DNA of 64,000 bases, from the NCBI RefSeq assembly GCF_031877795.1, contig NC_133943.1, positions 11,711,001 to 11,775,000 on the forward strand, written 5' to 3'. Shown piece after piece: positions 1 to 15,032 of this stretch (position 1 is the first letter of the stretch; each line of letters begins with the position of its first letter). A program made the position numbers and the translations under genes. The notes under the pieces were generated by a model. That model did not search any database and was not told the origin of the DNA. It saw only the letters and a list, made by a program, of their open reading frames with translations. The stretch comes from Strix aluco (Eukaryota > Chordata > Aves > Strigiformes > Strigidae).

Positions 1-510
1 TAGCTCTCATAGCCTTGTAAAATCCTATGGTTCATAAGCCGTGTCGGATGTGACTAAGGCAGCAAGGTGATTAGTATCTCTGGCTAGTGTCCCCCAGGTA
101 ACCCCATGCTTTTGGAAATTGTCAGCAAAATCTGTCTTAATGAGCACAAAGTCTTTTTGGATGAGGGTGTGGGGGAAAGATTTCTTGCTTTTCCAGATTC
201 TTCTTTCTCTGTCACAACAGCTGTGAGCTTTCTTTGCCTTAGTTCTTACTCACTGTGCTATCAGACCAAGGAAAGGCCCAGCCTGTGACCCTCCAATGTA
301 GCTAACATATCCAAATGGGAGGTCACATCCCGAAGGCAGCCAGCTTTGTAAATTAGACCTTCCCTTCCAATCTCACCCTCAGATTCAATCTGTGATTGAT
401 CTGGTATTCCTGAATCCTATGTCTGTGAATGAACCTCTAACAACATCCAGGAAAATAGTGGAAATTCACTGACATTGGTCCTGCTTTTCATTTTTCCTTC
501 TGTTTGGGGG

Positions 511-525
511 AAAAAAAAAAAAAAA
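511..525. repeat. Poly-A tract (A15)
   Basis: This is an uninterrupted run of fifteen A following a short G run. It has no accompanying polyadenylation signal or target-site duplication that I can see, so I treat it as simple low-complexity sequence. Confidence 0.9.
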
Positions 526-3235
526 GTAATTCCAGTGACCAGAACAGCTCTCAGGGTTAATTCTAATGGAATAGGAGCAGGATGTGGATTCCAACTGGTT
601 TTAGACTCTGTCCTCAGGAACTGTGAGACTTTGGCAATTGAAACTTTGGCCTTTTAATCTTTGTTCCATTAGCATCCTCATCTCCCAAAGACTATGTAGA
701 GGAAGATGACGTTTTTAACACCTATAGCCACTCTAGTAAAGGAGAAGAGCCATGCAAGTTGATGGCTATTGTTAATATGCCTTGGAGTTGTGTGCCTTTT
801 ACCTGTCCATCCATATTTCTAGTTAGCAGATAGCGTAGCCAGATGCGTACTGTGTGTAGGCACCCTGGAGTCAATGGGACAATTTATTTCACTGAATGTA
901 ATGGTAAGTTCTCTTTTGAGGAAGAATATTTAAACTGGGTGGTGTCTCATGTTGGGACAAAACCCAACCAATTTAGGATCATTAAACATTGACCACTGGA
1001 AAGCTGAAAGGCAATGACTAATAAAATCATTTTCAGTTATGGAAACAGAATTTATGGTTGTCCTGCAAAACCTAAATTAAGTAAGGGGCACCCTAGAAAA
1101 AGAATGACTGATATCACCTGGAGAAGGTGGTCTGGAGCCCCAGGGACAGCTGTGTCTCATACAGAGAACATGAATGCACCTGAGGAAGCTGAGGTAAAAA
1201 CTATAAAGGAAAAACGAAAGTGAAACTGTCTTCTGAAATATATTCCACAAATGAGGATTTTATGGTTTGTAAATCCACACTGTGCTACCATCTCCAAAGC
1301 TGCACAGATGTAGCTGAGGTCAGATTCTGCCCCAAAAGCAGCAATACAGTTGTGGTAGCTAAAATACCTCTCCGAGAACTGATGTTTGAGGTCATCAGCT
1401 AATTACACAGTGGGGTGATGGTAGCTGCCATCTCCCCTGAGATGGGATGAAGACACTGAACAGTTAATGAGGTGGCAAAGGTTGAGTACATTGACACTTT
1501 CTTCTGAAACATCTGGGCAAGAAACTGGGTCCCTACTAAGGAGCTCCTGCTCTCTGTTCCCTTTTCTCAAGCAGTTACACCCCAAACACCAGTTGCTGTC
1601 CAGTGTGGCTGTCACGGGGCCATGCTGCCTCACCTGTACCCATGTGCTTTGCTGTAGTAAGGGATAGGTGGGCTCCATGAGGGAGAGTGACACTGGACAA
1701 ACCTGAGTGCAAAATCCACCAGCTGCCCTGGTGCGTGACTATGGCTGCTGAGAAGCAGGAGCGTAAGATAAACATCTCTGATGACTACCCATAAGCAAAA
1801 TGTAAGTGAAAAAGAAATTTGGTTTTTTGAAGGCGTTGTGAAGAAGAGAGATGTTAAGGTAGAAAAGTGTTCTCATGCAGGTATTTGTATAAGAGGCAGC
1901 AGCAACCAGGGAGCAACAATCACCTAGAGCAGTTATTAAAGAGACTGGAGGAAAGTGTGCATGGGAGATGTGGCAACTGTTAAGAAAATGACTGTGAAAA
2001 TGTCTGCTTTGTTACTCAATAGCTCCCCTCCTTCTTTCTTCTGGGTTGACACATTGCATGTGCTTACTGAACTAACAAAAATTGTCAGCTGGATTTCCTA
2101 TCACCTTATGCCTCCACAACAACTAAGGCCAAATCATTGACTCTCTTTTCCAGGGGATGATCCAAGATCAGGAAAAATACAACTGGGTAATTTCAGCTGT
2201 TTATAGGATCTGTAATTAGAACAGGCAAAGAGAGCATCCTGACCTGGTGCGCTCTCCTGACCATCACAGCAGTCCAAAAAGGTGTTGCCGGGACCCTGTG
2301 GGATTCATGCTCTCCTCTGTGAGCAGAGCATGCCTCACTAATTAAGAAGTCATGTTTCCAGGGTGTTGGTAGTGTTGATGGGAAGTATTGATGCCGTTCT
2401 CGGAGAAGGAGGTGAACAAGGCAGAGCTGTTCTGGCACATGGCCCCTGAGAAAGAGAGGAAGTTGCACGAGCTGATATTTTTCAAGTGGAAAGGGATGAA
2501 ATCAACGGGGAAAAGAGTAATTGTTCCTAGTTCAGAAAAGCATGTTCCAGACAGTGGGGAGGAAAACCCATTTTCCAAGAGGAGTGTGGCTGGGCATTTT
2601 TCAGCTGAAGGATCCTGAAAGCAGACATAATTGATTATGTCCACTTGGAGGTGAAACCTACGATAACCATACTAAGAAATCATGATGATGTAAAGGCTTT
2701 TTCTACTCACAATATTTTTTTACTTATCTGATCCCCACCTGCAGCTGGGAGTTGGTTTGTTTTAATTGTGCTGAAAGATCTAGTTTGCCTGAGATCCTTG
2801 CTTGCAGAAAGGTTTCCTTCCAGATTGTTGTCATTAGTTTTCAGATACAGCTGGGTCTGTGTGAAAATTCAGCTTTCTACCACAGGCATTCTCAGTGACC
2901 AAAATATAGCATTGCTTGAAATTTCTAGGGATAAAACAAAGTAAACCAGATTTCTACCAGTCAGCATGATAGCTAGCCTTGCCATAACACAGGCTTTGAA
3001 GAGGGTGTGCACGTCAAAGATCATTTATGCCCCACAGGGAGGACAAACTTCCAAATGCTAAGATGAGGTTGAAAAGGCAGAGAATGTTTTTCAGATTTAA
3101 TTTTGGACCAGCCCAAAGGATACCCATGAGAGAGGTAGAGGGAAGGAAATGTCAAAACACAGCTTTCCAGCAATGCTGATTCTTTTGTGTTTTGTAGGTA
3201 ATGGTGAAGAGAGCATCTTTATTTTTGTGGTACAT

Positions 3236-3284
3236 CAGACATGTGCTTTGTGCCCTCAGACATGTGCTTTGTGCCCACAGACAT
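3236..3284. repeat. 21-bp tandem duplication, about 2.3 copies
   Basis: The unit starting CAGACATGTGCTTTGTGCCC occurs at 3,236-3,256 and again at 3,257-3,277, with only the last base differing. A third partial copy, CAGACAT, follows. The near-identity of the copies points to a recent local slippage or duplication. Confidence 0.85.
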
Positions 3285-6200
3285 AACTTAAATGCCACGT
3301 CCTTGCCCATAGAGCCTTGCATTGACCTGAGTCCCTTTATTTTATAGAGACATATGTCTGGTGATAAACAAATTGCATCTAGTTTTTCTTTCCACTCATG
3401 CAAGCAATTATTGTACACGACATGAAACAGGGCCAATTGGTTGCATTGTCAGGTTCTCAGATTCTTCCAACTCTGCAGATGCTGCCCACAGGGATGTTCC
3501 CCAGAGCACAGCTGGGCATCTTCTGAGAAGTATTAACATCAAGCTTTAGTAGGGCAGTTTAATCCCCACCATCTCTGAAGCCTTTTCATAAAGAGCTCCA
3601 GGTGGTTATAAAGATTCATCCATATAACTTCTTAAATGGACCCAGAGTCTCACCTACAAGTGGAGTTAAACTCTGGTTACAATGTCCTTTAGGGAGGGAA
3701 GTAGTAAGGCACAGAGCAATGGCCTGAAGTGATCTGTGGCAAAGAATAGGGTCAGGGAGGGCTGGAGGGCTGGGGAAGAGGCTGGGGCAGTGGCAGATGT
3801 CTCAGCAGGCTGGCAGGGACAGATTCTTTCAGATGTGGGAAGGATGTGATGGAGGGTAAAAGCTGAGCCCATGAGCAGCAGGGAGGCGCTGTTTTTTCTC
3901 CCCAATGTATATCCACCATTCTGCACCAGCAGTGAGCTCTGGTGGAAACAGGCTGATGTCAAAGTGGTCCTCGTTCTTGAGTAAATGGCATGGCACGGCA
4001 GCTGGCAGAAGGCAGCTTTTTGGGAAGCCTTTGCTCACTCTTCCCTGTTTCAACCCTTGCGTAAAGCAGTCTGTGCAGGCACTGTTTCTGTGGGGTGGTT
4101 TCGGACCTTGTCAGTTGTGGAACCACATCAGGTGTGCTCTGGTTATTGGTGATATGACTTTTATTTAACATTAAAATTGTAGCCACAAGGAAAATGTAGC
4201 AAGACATATGTACCTAGGAGTGGGCTTCTCCTAAAGACTCCAGTATCCTGATGTGAGGAAAGTCTAGAGAATATAACAAGAAATGAGACACCAGGTTCAA
4301 AAGCATCTGCAGAGTGCCAGGGACAAGTAGGAGCACCTGTCTCTCCAGAAGCTGTGATACCAACTCACATGCTTGCTTTTCTCATAGGCTTGGCTATATT
4401 TTATCCAACACTGCTCACGACATGTTACTCTCCATGTCTGCTTCAGGCAATTCATGTGTTCCAGCTTCTAAAGCAATCGTGGAAAACTTGCTGCTCCCCA
4501 GCAGATCTGAGAGCTGAGCTGTGATGGAGAAGGTGGCTGCATCCCTGGCATGGGAGAGTCACTGCTCTCAGTTGCCATTTGTTATTTTTCTTCCCCAACC
4601 ACAAGCGTTTGTGACCATTTAAGGCTGAGCATTTTGGTTTCCTGGTCATTATTTCTCCTAACACTAGCTCTACCATGCATATAATTTTTGTTGGCTTCCT
4701 GCTAGATAAGTGGTATATTTTCTATATTAAAACGGATAATAGCAAACATCTTTCTCAGTCAAATATGTTTCCCAATACTGGATGTATGAGAATGTCATCC
4801 CTGTTGGGTGTTTGCTTGACTTAAGTTTCTATGGCCTTATTGCTGCGTCACCTTGGTGTGTTGGGAATAGCCCCTGCAGCAGTGTTTGTAGAGAGCAGAA
4901 CCCCAAGCTCTGACCTCCTCTTGGAGATTTGGAGGGTAGGTGGTTGTGTGCAGCTGCAGATCAATGTTTGCACAAGGAGAGCAATAAATTTCAGACTCTC
5001 ATGTCATTAAATCGTGCAGTTTGGTCTGGAATTCTGTCCTGATCTCAACAACTGTTTGTTAATAGTTAAGAAGGCCTTGACAGATTCTTAACTGGTTAAT
5101 AAATAACTCAGGGAAGAGAAGGTTTCTTTTCTAAATTACTGGTTAGTTTGCTTTATTTTTAATGATGTTCCTCATATGTGCCTTATAAAATTTCTTGAGA
5201 GCGTAAGTCAAACAGTAACAGACTAGTGGCATTGAAATTACTTGCATTCTTTTTTTCGGTGTTAAGCCAAGGCTTGCCTCCTATTAAATAGGTTATAGCA
5301 TTAAAGATGCTATCATAATTAAAGATTGAAAAGGCCTATGGAACTTGGTCACAGAGTCTGTCCTCTTGCAAAATCGGATTACAAATTTCAGGTGATGTCA
5401 TCTCAGGTATGAAATACTTCCAGACAGAAGAGACCAGCTTATTTTCCTAATAGCATTCTTGAGACCTACTGCCCGTGAATCTGGAATTCTGCGATTGATT
5501 TTGTTTGTCCGTATGTTGAAACAGTCCTAGCAAAGAGTGTTCAGTCTCCCATCCCCCTGGATTATTCGGTGAATGTTTCTTTCATCTTAGATCACAGACA
5601 GACAAGCATCAGCTCACGAGGTGTCATGTACCAGCTACTGAATATAGAGCTGTAAGCAGCAGAAAAGACAGGCTCTGCTTCTTTAATTAGTTCATGCATC
5701 TGCTTTGTTAACTGATCAGAAGTCCAAGAGCACAAGGAGTATTTGGCCCAGGACACTGATAGCCATGCAGTGAGATCATCAACAATTCTTTTCAAGAGTG
5801 AAAGTTAAGGAGTCCTCCTAGGTCCCAAAATAGATTTCCTGTTGAAAACCCACATAGTTACGCTATTTCAGTATCACATAACCACTTCTTGCCATTATGT
5901 GAAGAGTTGTGAACCTTGGTGGAGTTTATACTCTGATGCATGTGACTTCCAATAAGCCCTTACCTATGGCTGAAGTCACACGGTCTCTGTGCTCTTGCTG
6001 TCTCACAGCTGTGCAGAGTCCCTTGTAAGCTGCTGCTCCTCAGTTCTGATAGATCTCCCAAAGGGCAAAGATGGTCTGGGCATCCAGAAGACAGTTTTGT
6101 TCGCTGGTTGATGCAAGGGCTTGAATAGTGTATGGAAATGGTAAGATCAAAGATACTTGTTTTAGCTTTTAGTATGTCTTGGAGAAGGTATGTTGGGATT

Positions 6201-9200
6201 TGTTAGGAGTGGCAGATAGAATCTTCTCTGTGAACAGGAAAAGCAACATGAAACAAAGATTGTGCAGTATGGGATTTTTTTGTATTGAGTTGGTGGCTCT
6301 TCTCTAGAGGGAAGACTAAAACTCTGCAGCCAGCATGGATGTTTTTGTAAGCAGGTATGGCCATAGGGAAAACATCTGAGACATTGGGTGCATATTCTTG
6401 CCAAATGTGAGGCATCTTGTTTTCAGAAATGAGAGCAGCACTCATTTTTTTACACACATTTTAGTTCATCTATCCATCTTTTGAATGTCTGACTGCCTTA
6501 ACGTTGTACCTATAGCAAGTCTGAAAAGCAGCTCCACAAAATGATGAGCCGTATTTGTAGAAGCACTGACTCTTCTCCCCACAAAGTTGCTCTTGTCTGG
6601 CACCAGCTCCGCTCAGAGCAGCACTGCCTTTGCTCCCCCAGCACAAACAGGCCTGATCATCTGAAGAACGGCCAATATTCACCACTGTCCTGCTTGGTGT
6701 CGGTCTTCCCAGGCTGGGATGGGTTGAACTGGCTGAGGACGTGGTCTTCTGAATTTCACTAAAAATGAGATGCTTTGGGTAAAAACCCCTTTGTTGCAGG
6801 AGTTGTCATTGCTGCTTCACATAAATTCATATTCGTAGCCCAAAAATGTGCAATAAATAGGTATATAAACTCTGTTATCCAATTTAAATCTCATGCAGAT
6901 GAGGGCAATGCTGTTTTCTGGAAAATATCTGACCCCCTAGAAAACCAACTTCTGCTGCCTGCTACCCATATTAATCTGTCTTTGAGTTAGGGTTACATCC
7001 ATGCTTAGTGCTCAGAATGAGAGCAGCCAGTCTGTTCTATTTAGTACTTGGTTAAGAACAGGATAATTACATCTAGCATAGTTGCTGATCTTGTCTTAAC
7101 CCTAATAGTATGCACAGACTTCAGTTTAATACCAAGGACCCATTCTAAGCTTACCTGCAAAAGGCAACAGAGCTCTGGAAGCGTGTGCCATGAACACAGA
7201 CCCCTTTAGGGTGAGGCAATACATTCTCCTCTTTTACCTCCAACTCTCCTGAACAGACCTTACCATACAACAGGGACCCTTTCTAGGCCTAATTCAAAGG
7301 TGAGATCTTGGCCTCACCCTCAGCTTTCCCACCCAGTTTTGTTGGATGTAGCAGTAAATTCTCTTCTAAACCCCAATTCTGCCGCTGGGAGTTGGACAGA
7401 AAAGAAGCATGGAGGAAGTGTGTGTCTGCTCCCAGGTTTGTGAGAGCTGCATGGATGCTAAGAAGAACAAGGACTGACGATTATGGATTATGTCCACATT
7501 CTGCCTACCTGAGAAGGATATGGTTAGGGCTCCCTTTTCCAAGTGTGTCCTTTCTATCTTTAGGTTTTGAGTTGGAAATGCCTTTTTTGAACTGCCTAGG
7601 GGCTGTAGTGCAGGTGCTCTGGTTAGGGATTTTTATTTCAAGGGCTGGTGATGCCAGGCTAGGACAGCCTGGGCACAGTGTCTCTCTGGCACTGGGAGAA
7701 TTTTCTTTAGTCCCTAATCAAATCATACTCAGCCACTATGAGCTGCCCTGCAGATCGTATTTAAAGCAATAGATTTATATCATAAACTGTTTGCTGGAAG
7801 CACCATATTATTGCTAGCCCTGTGCCAAGGCTTACTTGACTGTACCTGCACTGTGAATTGGAGTAGAGGCTTCTTTTCTGCAAGCTGGATCAGTTTTCTT
7901 TCTCCAGATCACAGGACACCCAGGGCAGCTTTATTGAAACATGTGGGGAAGGGGGTGTAGGCATGTTTCAGAAGGGCATAAGGGTGGAATGAGCAGCAAA
8001 GGTATCTGAATCTTGCACTGCTGCTGTGTGCTTTGTATCCTGTGCCCAGGAGCCCACATGAAGGGGTGAGAGCAGACAGCTGGAGGGGGAAGCAGGGCTG
8101 GATGATGCCACATACCAGTGCTGCTGTTTGTCTTCAGTCCTTGCATACCAGCCACATCATTGTCCCGTAAGGGGCAAACTGGAGCAAAGTGAACCCAGGC
8201 CTGGTATGCAGGCAAAAGCACGTGTGCAGACACACCAATGCACATGCCATAATTGTCAGGCATGGAGATGCAGATCTGTACTTTGCAAGTTGTCCATACA
8301 GTACTGGGTCACACAAAGTATGGCTCAGAGAAAATGGGAAACCTGTCCCAGGCAAGATCTTTTAACTCTCTCCAACTTTTCCTTATCCTGGGAGGAGACA
8401 AGTGGAGGTCAGGGCCCCACCTCGTAATTAAAGGCATCAGACATGAGGAGCATCTAAGACAATCATTCCTAATTAGCAGCTGTGTGGGTTAAATGCCATC
8501 TTAGTTTTCCTTCTCTGTGGCAAGGTGAGCAAATGGCAGAAAGCCCTTGGTAGGGAGAGAGGGAACAGGTTAGTCTGCAGCTTTGTCCTTCCCCATTAGG
8601 AGAGCCCTTTGATGTCTCTGAGTGGTGACTCTCAGCCCATTAATTCCAGGCAGTTTTCAGTCTGAAGTGCATGGCAGGCACAAAACAGATAACCAGATGT
8701 CAAACTTTTTGCCCTTCCCTAGAGTCATGAACAGAGGCTTGAGCACATCTTTTGGGGCCTTTAAATACATATAAATATTCTGTGTTTTGTTTTGTTTCTG
8801 CCTTTTCCCCTTCCATTCTGTGACTTCATTTGACAGTCTTTGGAGAACAAGGGGACTGTTCTTGGAGACAATCCTCATCCTAGAAATCATAAACCTGGCA
8901 GCTACCCTAGCCCTCTCTTCTTGGACACGACCCTATCTGAAATGCTCATGGCACATCAAAGGAGCCAACACGTGCTCCCAAAGGGCCTGCTCTCTATTGA
9001 GGACACAAGTGTTCTGTCCTCATGCACTGAGCTATTCACGACTTCTGCTCTTGCTGCTCAGTTACTTTTTGCTGCATCCCCATGACCTGGGAGCTGCCGA
9101 AAGCCTTGCATCTTTAAAAGGGCATATTTGAAAAATAAAGTCAGGCTAGGATAAATCACAGGGATAATTCACAGCATGTGAATAATATGGATAGGAGAAA

Positions 9201-12200
9201 TTAGGTTGTAGAACTAATAGTTCTATAGGTGGGATTTCAGACTCCTGCTGCCCACAGTTCCATCTATGTAAAAAGACAGTTGCATGCTCTCTCTTTCTAT
9301 TTTTTTGTTTATAATTTTAAGAAGAGTCTTTTTGGTTCACCCCCATTAGCATGTCCTTAATAGGGATCCTTTCTCCATGCCAGCCCTATTAAAGACTAAG
9401 AATGAGACAATGGCTGCTAGAGGAGTGACTCACCTCACAGCCTCATCCCATCTTCTGCACCCAGATGCAAATGGGCAGAGGCAAGAGAGTCCAGGACACT
9501 GACCTAAGCCTTGGGTGATGGCTCACACACAGGCAGGCTGGTGTCCAAAAGTTCCTCTTGGGCCTTGAAGGAAACTAAGTTAAATGGAGGCTATATTAGT
9601 TGTTTTAGCTGTGCAGGGTGTGTCGAAGCTCTTGCAGGGAGGCAGGCTGGTCCCCAGTGTCCCAGGCACTGTCAGAAGGGTGGCTGTGTGAGCTCCCACC
9701 TGGAACCTCCATTTGAGCCTCAGCTCCCTGAGCCCTTTGCTAGCAACGTCTGCCACAAGGCGGACGGCTGCTGTCCTGTAAAAGCAGGCTTCGAAGGAGT
9801 GTGGGCAGGGTGGGCTGGGGTAGCTGCAGGCCGTGTCCTGCTCTGTCTTATGCCACTGATAACCCAGAGAAAGCATGTAGTTATGGCCTTGAACCTGGCC
9901 ACATGCCTCACACGCAGGGGCCACAGGCAAAGGAAAATGTGGTGCAGCCACTTCAGGGGCATCACTTTGGATCTACCTGAGCATATTCACTGGGAATTTG
10001 TCCTGTTTGGAGAAAAAAAAATGGTTAATTTTAAAAATTACTATTTATTTTCACACCATCCAAAACTGTGCAGGGTATGATCCACACAGATAAGAAGCAG
10101 TGTGATAGAAGTGGTTACTTTTTGCTCTTGCACTACTTGCACTAGATGCCTTTGCTAGCACAGAAAACACCTAAGGGCAGGGTTTTACCCTCACTTTGCA
10201 TCTTCCCATGGCTTTTGCCCCTCAATCTCTCTGATCATCCTGTCCTCATATCGGCTCCTCCCATATGTGTAAGCCCATGAACTGATTAGATAAGTGACCT
10301 GGGTTATGGGAGGGAAACAAAGGTAAGATTAAAATAACAATTCATTTCACCAGTGTTGTTGGGTTAGACCGACTACGAATGCTCACGAGAGCTGCAGCCT
10401 GCGAAACCTTGGCTCAGCAGTGGTGTTCGCAGCAGGGCTCATGGGATGTTAGCCAAGCAATGCCTGTATCTGGAGGTTCCATAATCAAAGGGGTTCATGT
10501 TGTTCTCTCTCTTTGTGTTTTGGGTTTTTTTTTAAATCATCCTAATTAATTAAACAGCTGATGAAATGGCAGGGTAAGCACATAGTACAAAACCTCAAAG
10601 CTACAGAGCTTTTCAGTGTGGACCTGATGAAAAGGCTTCTTCGTGTACCTTGGTGTCTCATTAGCATAATTAACTCTGCTCTGAGTCAATTGAAACATCA
10701 GCAAGTTGACCATTTTCAAAGCAGAAGTGATATTACAACAGCAAAGTTGATATCTGAGCACCTGAAATGCTGAAGAAAAGCCTTTCCTTTCCGTGATGGT
10801 TCTGAGTTTTTGAACAAAAGCTTTGTTATTGTTGTGAGATATTTTTTTTTCTTGTAGTTGAACATTTTGACAGAGAATTCACTTCATTTGCATTAATTTT
10901 TTGGCAGAGGAAAAGTCAGCATTTTCTCAGTGAGAATTCACTGAAGCAGGGAAACAGAGCTAGGTAAAGGAGCGTGGCTAACTCCAGCATAATTATTGAG
11001 AAAAACCAAAGTGTGTAGTGAGCTAGTGCCGCTTTGGTTTAGTGCTTTAACAAATTATCTATATAAGCCTGAGTTATTCCTGAAATTTTATTTCCCTTCA
11101 GTTAGTTTAAATCCACACTGACTCCAGGCACAAACTCCACTGAGGACCTTGCCTTACTGAGGAGAGGGGTGTAGAATAGATTTGGCAGCCCGCTGTTGAG
11201 GCTTTGCTTAGTGAGTACCACTGATTTGTGTAAGTAATGCCATTCCAGTGAGACTTTGTTAAGGGTTCAGGGTTGTGGATCCAGAGTCTCTGAGCAGCAG
11301 ATATTGGGTGTGTGGTAGATTTTTGTGATGATGGAGTTGAAGGATGGGCAGTTTGAATTTAGTACTGGGAAAATCTGCAAAGCAGAGGATGGGAGCTTTG
11401 TTCCTTTGCGTGACATTTTCTTTCTGCAGCTGAGTTTCAGGGGGTCAGGATCTGGGAGGCCATTATCAGAGCTGACTCCAGAGATATGGGTGCTGTGTTC
11501 AGGTCAATCACGCGAAAGAAGTCCAAGTTCCTTTCCTGGTATTTCCTACCCTCCTGCAGATAACCTGTGACCTGCTGCAGAGTCTATAACACTGGGAACA
11601 GCTTTTGTCTGGAGCTGTCAGACCTTCTGGAAACCTGGCATCAATGAAGGGGTCATTGTCCCCCATCTATGGGGAAGTTGGTGGGGTAGATTGCTCTAAT
11701 AATGGCCAATTTCCACAGCACAGAAATGACCATCTAGCAGTTTGACCCTAGCAGTCAACTGTCAACACAGGTGGCAAATGGGTCAGGGAAGCTCAGGTGT
11801 CTTTGGAAACCATGCCTCAAAGAATGATGCTGGGTAGATGTAAGCTGTCCTTGAATCCTTTCCTCCTGGAGATATGGTGGGAGAAGGAGGTGCTCCTACA
11901 TAACAGATGGAGCTTGACCCCAACCAGTGCTTTGTCCTCATTCTCCCAATCTACCCCAGGGCTGCAGTGGGTACGGCACAGCTGTAAAATGGTAATCTTT
12001 TCCTCTCTAAAGAAAAAACATTCTGAAAACATCTCCATGTATGCTGGAAGGGCCCATGCCAGAGCAGCAGGGAGGGTTTTCTCCCCTGGTGTCTGGCAGG
12101 CGTGGTGGCTGCAGTGGCCACAATACAGTAAGCTGATAGTGTGCTCATGAGTCACTTCTCAAACACAGAACTGGCAAAACAGGCTGCATGAGGCCTCATC

Positions 12201-14940
12201 CGTGCTCAGGATACCTTAATTACGATTGCCTAGCTCGCCAAAGGAGGGCAAATGCATGATTATTTTTAAGGCAATGTTAGTGAAGTCATATTCTCCTAGG
12301 GAAACCCAGGGTCACTGCTGGGACATGGCCATGGTCTCTTGCTGGGCAAGTGAACACAAGCCTTTGATGTCCTTGCCTCCTTCGCCCTGGTAGCAATTCA
12401 GTCCAGCAGGAGCATTTGTGGTTGAGGTGTTCTCTTGATGATTTTCTCTTACCTTTTAATGACCTGCTTCCACTTCAGCAAACCAGTTCTCTTCTCTGCT
12501 AAATAAACTCTTGAATGAAGATTTCTGGTAGCTGGGAAAATACCAAAAGTTCCACTTTGCTATAAGCACCTTGATTTTATCTGTTTAAGAGCAAGCATTT
12601 GTCCCTTGTCTGAGGCACATGACTTTTTGCACTGTTCCACAGCAGTTGTTTGTATGTGCTGCCAAGAGCCTCTGCCTGTGCAGTGCCCAAGCATCCATGC
12701 TGCTCATATTCTGGCTCTAGCAAAGGTCTAAGCAGAGTCTTCTGCAGAGCCCGTTATTCAGGTTGGTGCACATTCCTGGGAGCTGTGACTTACCTTTTTA
12801 TGGCTCTTGCTTCAGCTGCAGTCTACTATGGCATTTTCCCCAGTGAGTCTCAAGAACAAATCTTTCCTATCGTTAACTGCCCAGTTAGATTAAAAGATGG
12901 TAAAACAGTGGGGTCTGAGTTGGGACAAGAGGAAGGTAGAGGCACACGCACGGTGTGAGCTTGTTAAGAGCTCAGCCCAGCCTTGGTGACCCACTGTGCA
13001 GCCCAGGAACACTGACTGTTGAGGACAGCAGCTGAGGTCTGGCGGAGCAGCTGCAGGTAGAGGCAGTTGCTGCACCTGAGCAGGTCTGGGTGAATGCACG
13101 CAGACACCAGCGTGATCAGCCACCATACACACTCTTTGTCAGCTCTCGTGGATGTCTACCATGTCCTCCAGGGCTAAGCTTGTTTCTCTGCTGGTCAACC
13201 TGAGCTGAATCACTACATAGGGGTGGAGGGCAACAGGGCAGGAAGGGGCTGTGCTGCAGCCCGTGTCCTAGCCAGGGCTGAATGTGCCAGGAGGCATGGT
13301 CATCCTCCTGATTTAGGTGATGCTGTCTTTTAAACCAGTGCATCCTCAGGTTGGACTGAATTCCCACTGACTCCTGCTGGATAAGAAGCATGTCCTGCTC
13401 AGCATCACGTGTTTTTTTGAAAGGAGAGGAAGGTCAGCGTGGTGTCTGGGTGAATTGCTCATTGCCAGAATATTCACATTTAGCTGTTCTTGTCTCTGGA
13501 GACCCCTCTAAGTCTGTTTTATGTCTGAGGACACTAATACACATGAGCTGGGCAAAACTGCAGAGGGAATTAGTGCCAGAGAGGAGCAGGGTTAGGTTGT
13601 GTCCAGTTCCCAGAGCTACGCATGGACCACCGTATCTTCTCTGAGCTTATGCCTGGCTGCTGTATGTGTCTGAGGAAGGACGTGCTCTCCTTTGAGCCCC
13701 TGGTGACACCTGGGCTGCATTTCCCTTTTCTGTACTCTGCTGGTGGCTCACCAGCCTCGCGCTGGGCTGCTACAATGTGCAGTCATTCTCTGCAACAGCT
13801 CTGTGACACGAGTAGCCACTACTCAGTTCCCTAACATCTCTCCTACTCCTAGAAAGAGAGGCAGAGGGAGCCAAGAAGCATCTTTTTGCCCTGTGTGACA
13901 GTACGGCACCTGCACAACAGGGCTGCGGCACTTGACCGGAGTCCTCAGTGGTGCCACACTGCAAAGAGTAACCAATTGCTCCCAAGTGACAAGCCCTGTC
14001 TTTCCATTTTAAGCCTATTTATGAAAGGAGGGCTGTTTTAATTTTTTTTCTTTCTTCTTTTGATGCCAATCTCTATTGTTTGAGGAAACTTTTGCTAGGA
14101 AACCGGGACTGGGGAAAAGGAAACTCAAAGACAGAGCAGCCAAACCCTTTGCAGGAATCTGCTCTCTTCTGAAGGTTAAAGCTTGTCATTATTTGATTTA
14201 CTGGAAATGATTGCTGTTTCCTTTGTTCTCCTTTGCGGTGGCTGCTCTGATAAGCCCTGAGGGATGCTTTCCTTGGACAGATCTGGAACAATTACAGCAA
14301 AAGAAATAATGAAAGTAAACCCGTGTCCTGTTTTTTGTTACTTCATTTCTTATAAATCAGCGATTTGCCTTGTTTCAGAGAGAGACTTAGGACTTTGCCT
14401 CTCTAATTGCTGGGGACTTTAAATGGCTGCAGACCCAGAAATACCATCCACTACAGCCTGCTGTGATGAGAGTGTTGCTGAATGCACTGTGTGGTCTGAC
14501 CTTTTGGTTTTTGGAGAGCTGGATTCTGGGACTGACACAGCTCAGAGACGAGAGTTGTTTTAGAGCCCGATGTGAAGCTTGCTGTCAGTCTGCAGCCCTT
14601 TCTGTATGCAGTGCAACCCTGAGTCCCTTCCAGGACCCGGGGTAGGAGAGTGCTGCAGCTCCAGGCTGAGTAGGACTGTGTGTGTCCCAGAAATATGCAG
14701 GGAGATGCTGTAGGTCAAAGTCCACTGATAAAGCCCCACCAATTCTAGGAATAAATACCTCCTACCAGGCTGGGTGAAGATGGTAAACGGAAAGGGATTT
14801 GGCTAGCCCTCTCCTGCCGTGATAAGGAATGCACTTCGTGGTGCTGCTGTGGGAAGCCAGCTCCAGTCCTGTTCATTCCTAATGTGGAGTCCTCTCGCAC
14901 CCCAGGAGAGCTGCTCAACGGGCTGCCATTCCCCTGGTTG

Positions 14941-15032
14941 TGCAACAGCAAACTTTGGTCATCTGTGCCAGGGGCTTCCCCGTCTATGCAACAACAAGCA
15001 TTGCTCATCTGTGCCAGGGGCTTCCCCGCCTG
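14941..15032. repeat. 46-bp tandem duplication, two diverged copies
   Basis: Two head-to-tail copies (14,941-14,986 and 14,987-15,032) share the word ATCTGTGCCAGGGGCTTCCC in full and differ at about six of 46 positions. They lie just in front of an old SINE relic. I see no function. Confidence 0.8.

Noticed and set aside
868..900. Word 'ctggagtcaatgggacaat' resembling an ancient sauropsid repeat
   Set aside because: Only about 20 bases match the remembered pattern, which is too little to call an element.
7308..7772. 154-codon open frame on +
   Set aside because: It has no domain, no convincing initiation context and no supporting neighbours. It is most likely chance.
9511..10080. 189-codon open frame upstream on +
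   Set aside because: Residue composition shows no domain or periodicity, antisense frames of similar openness overlap it, and no splice or promoter context supports it.
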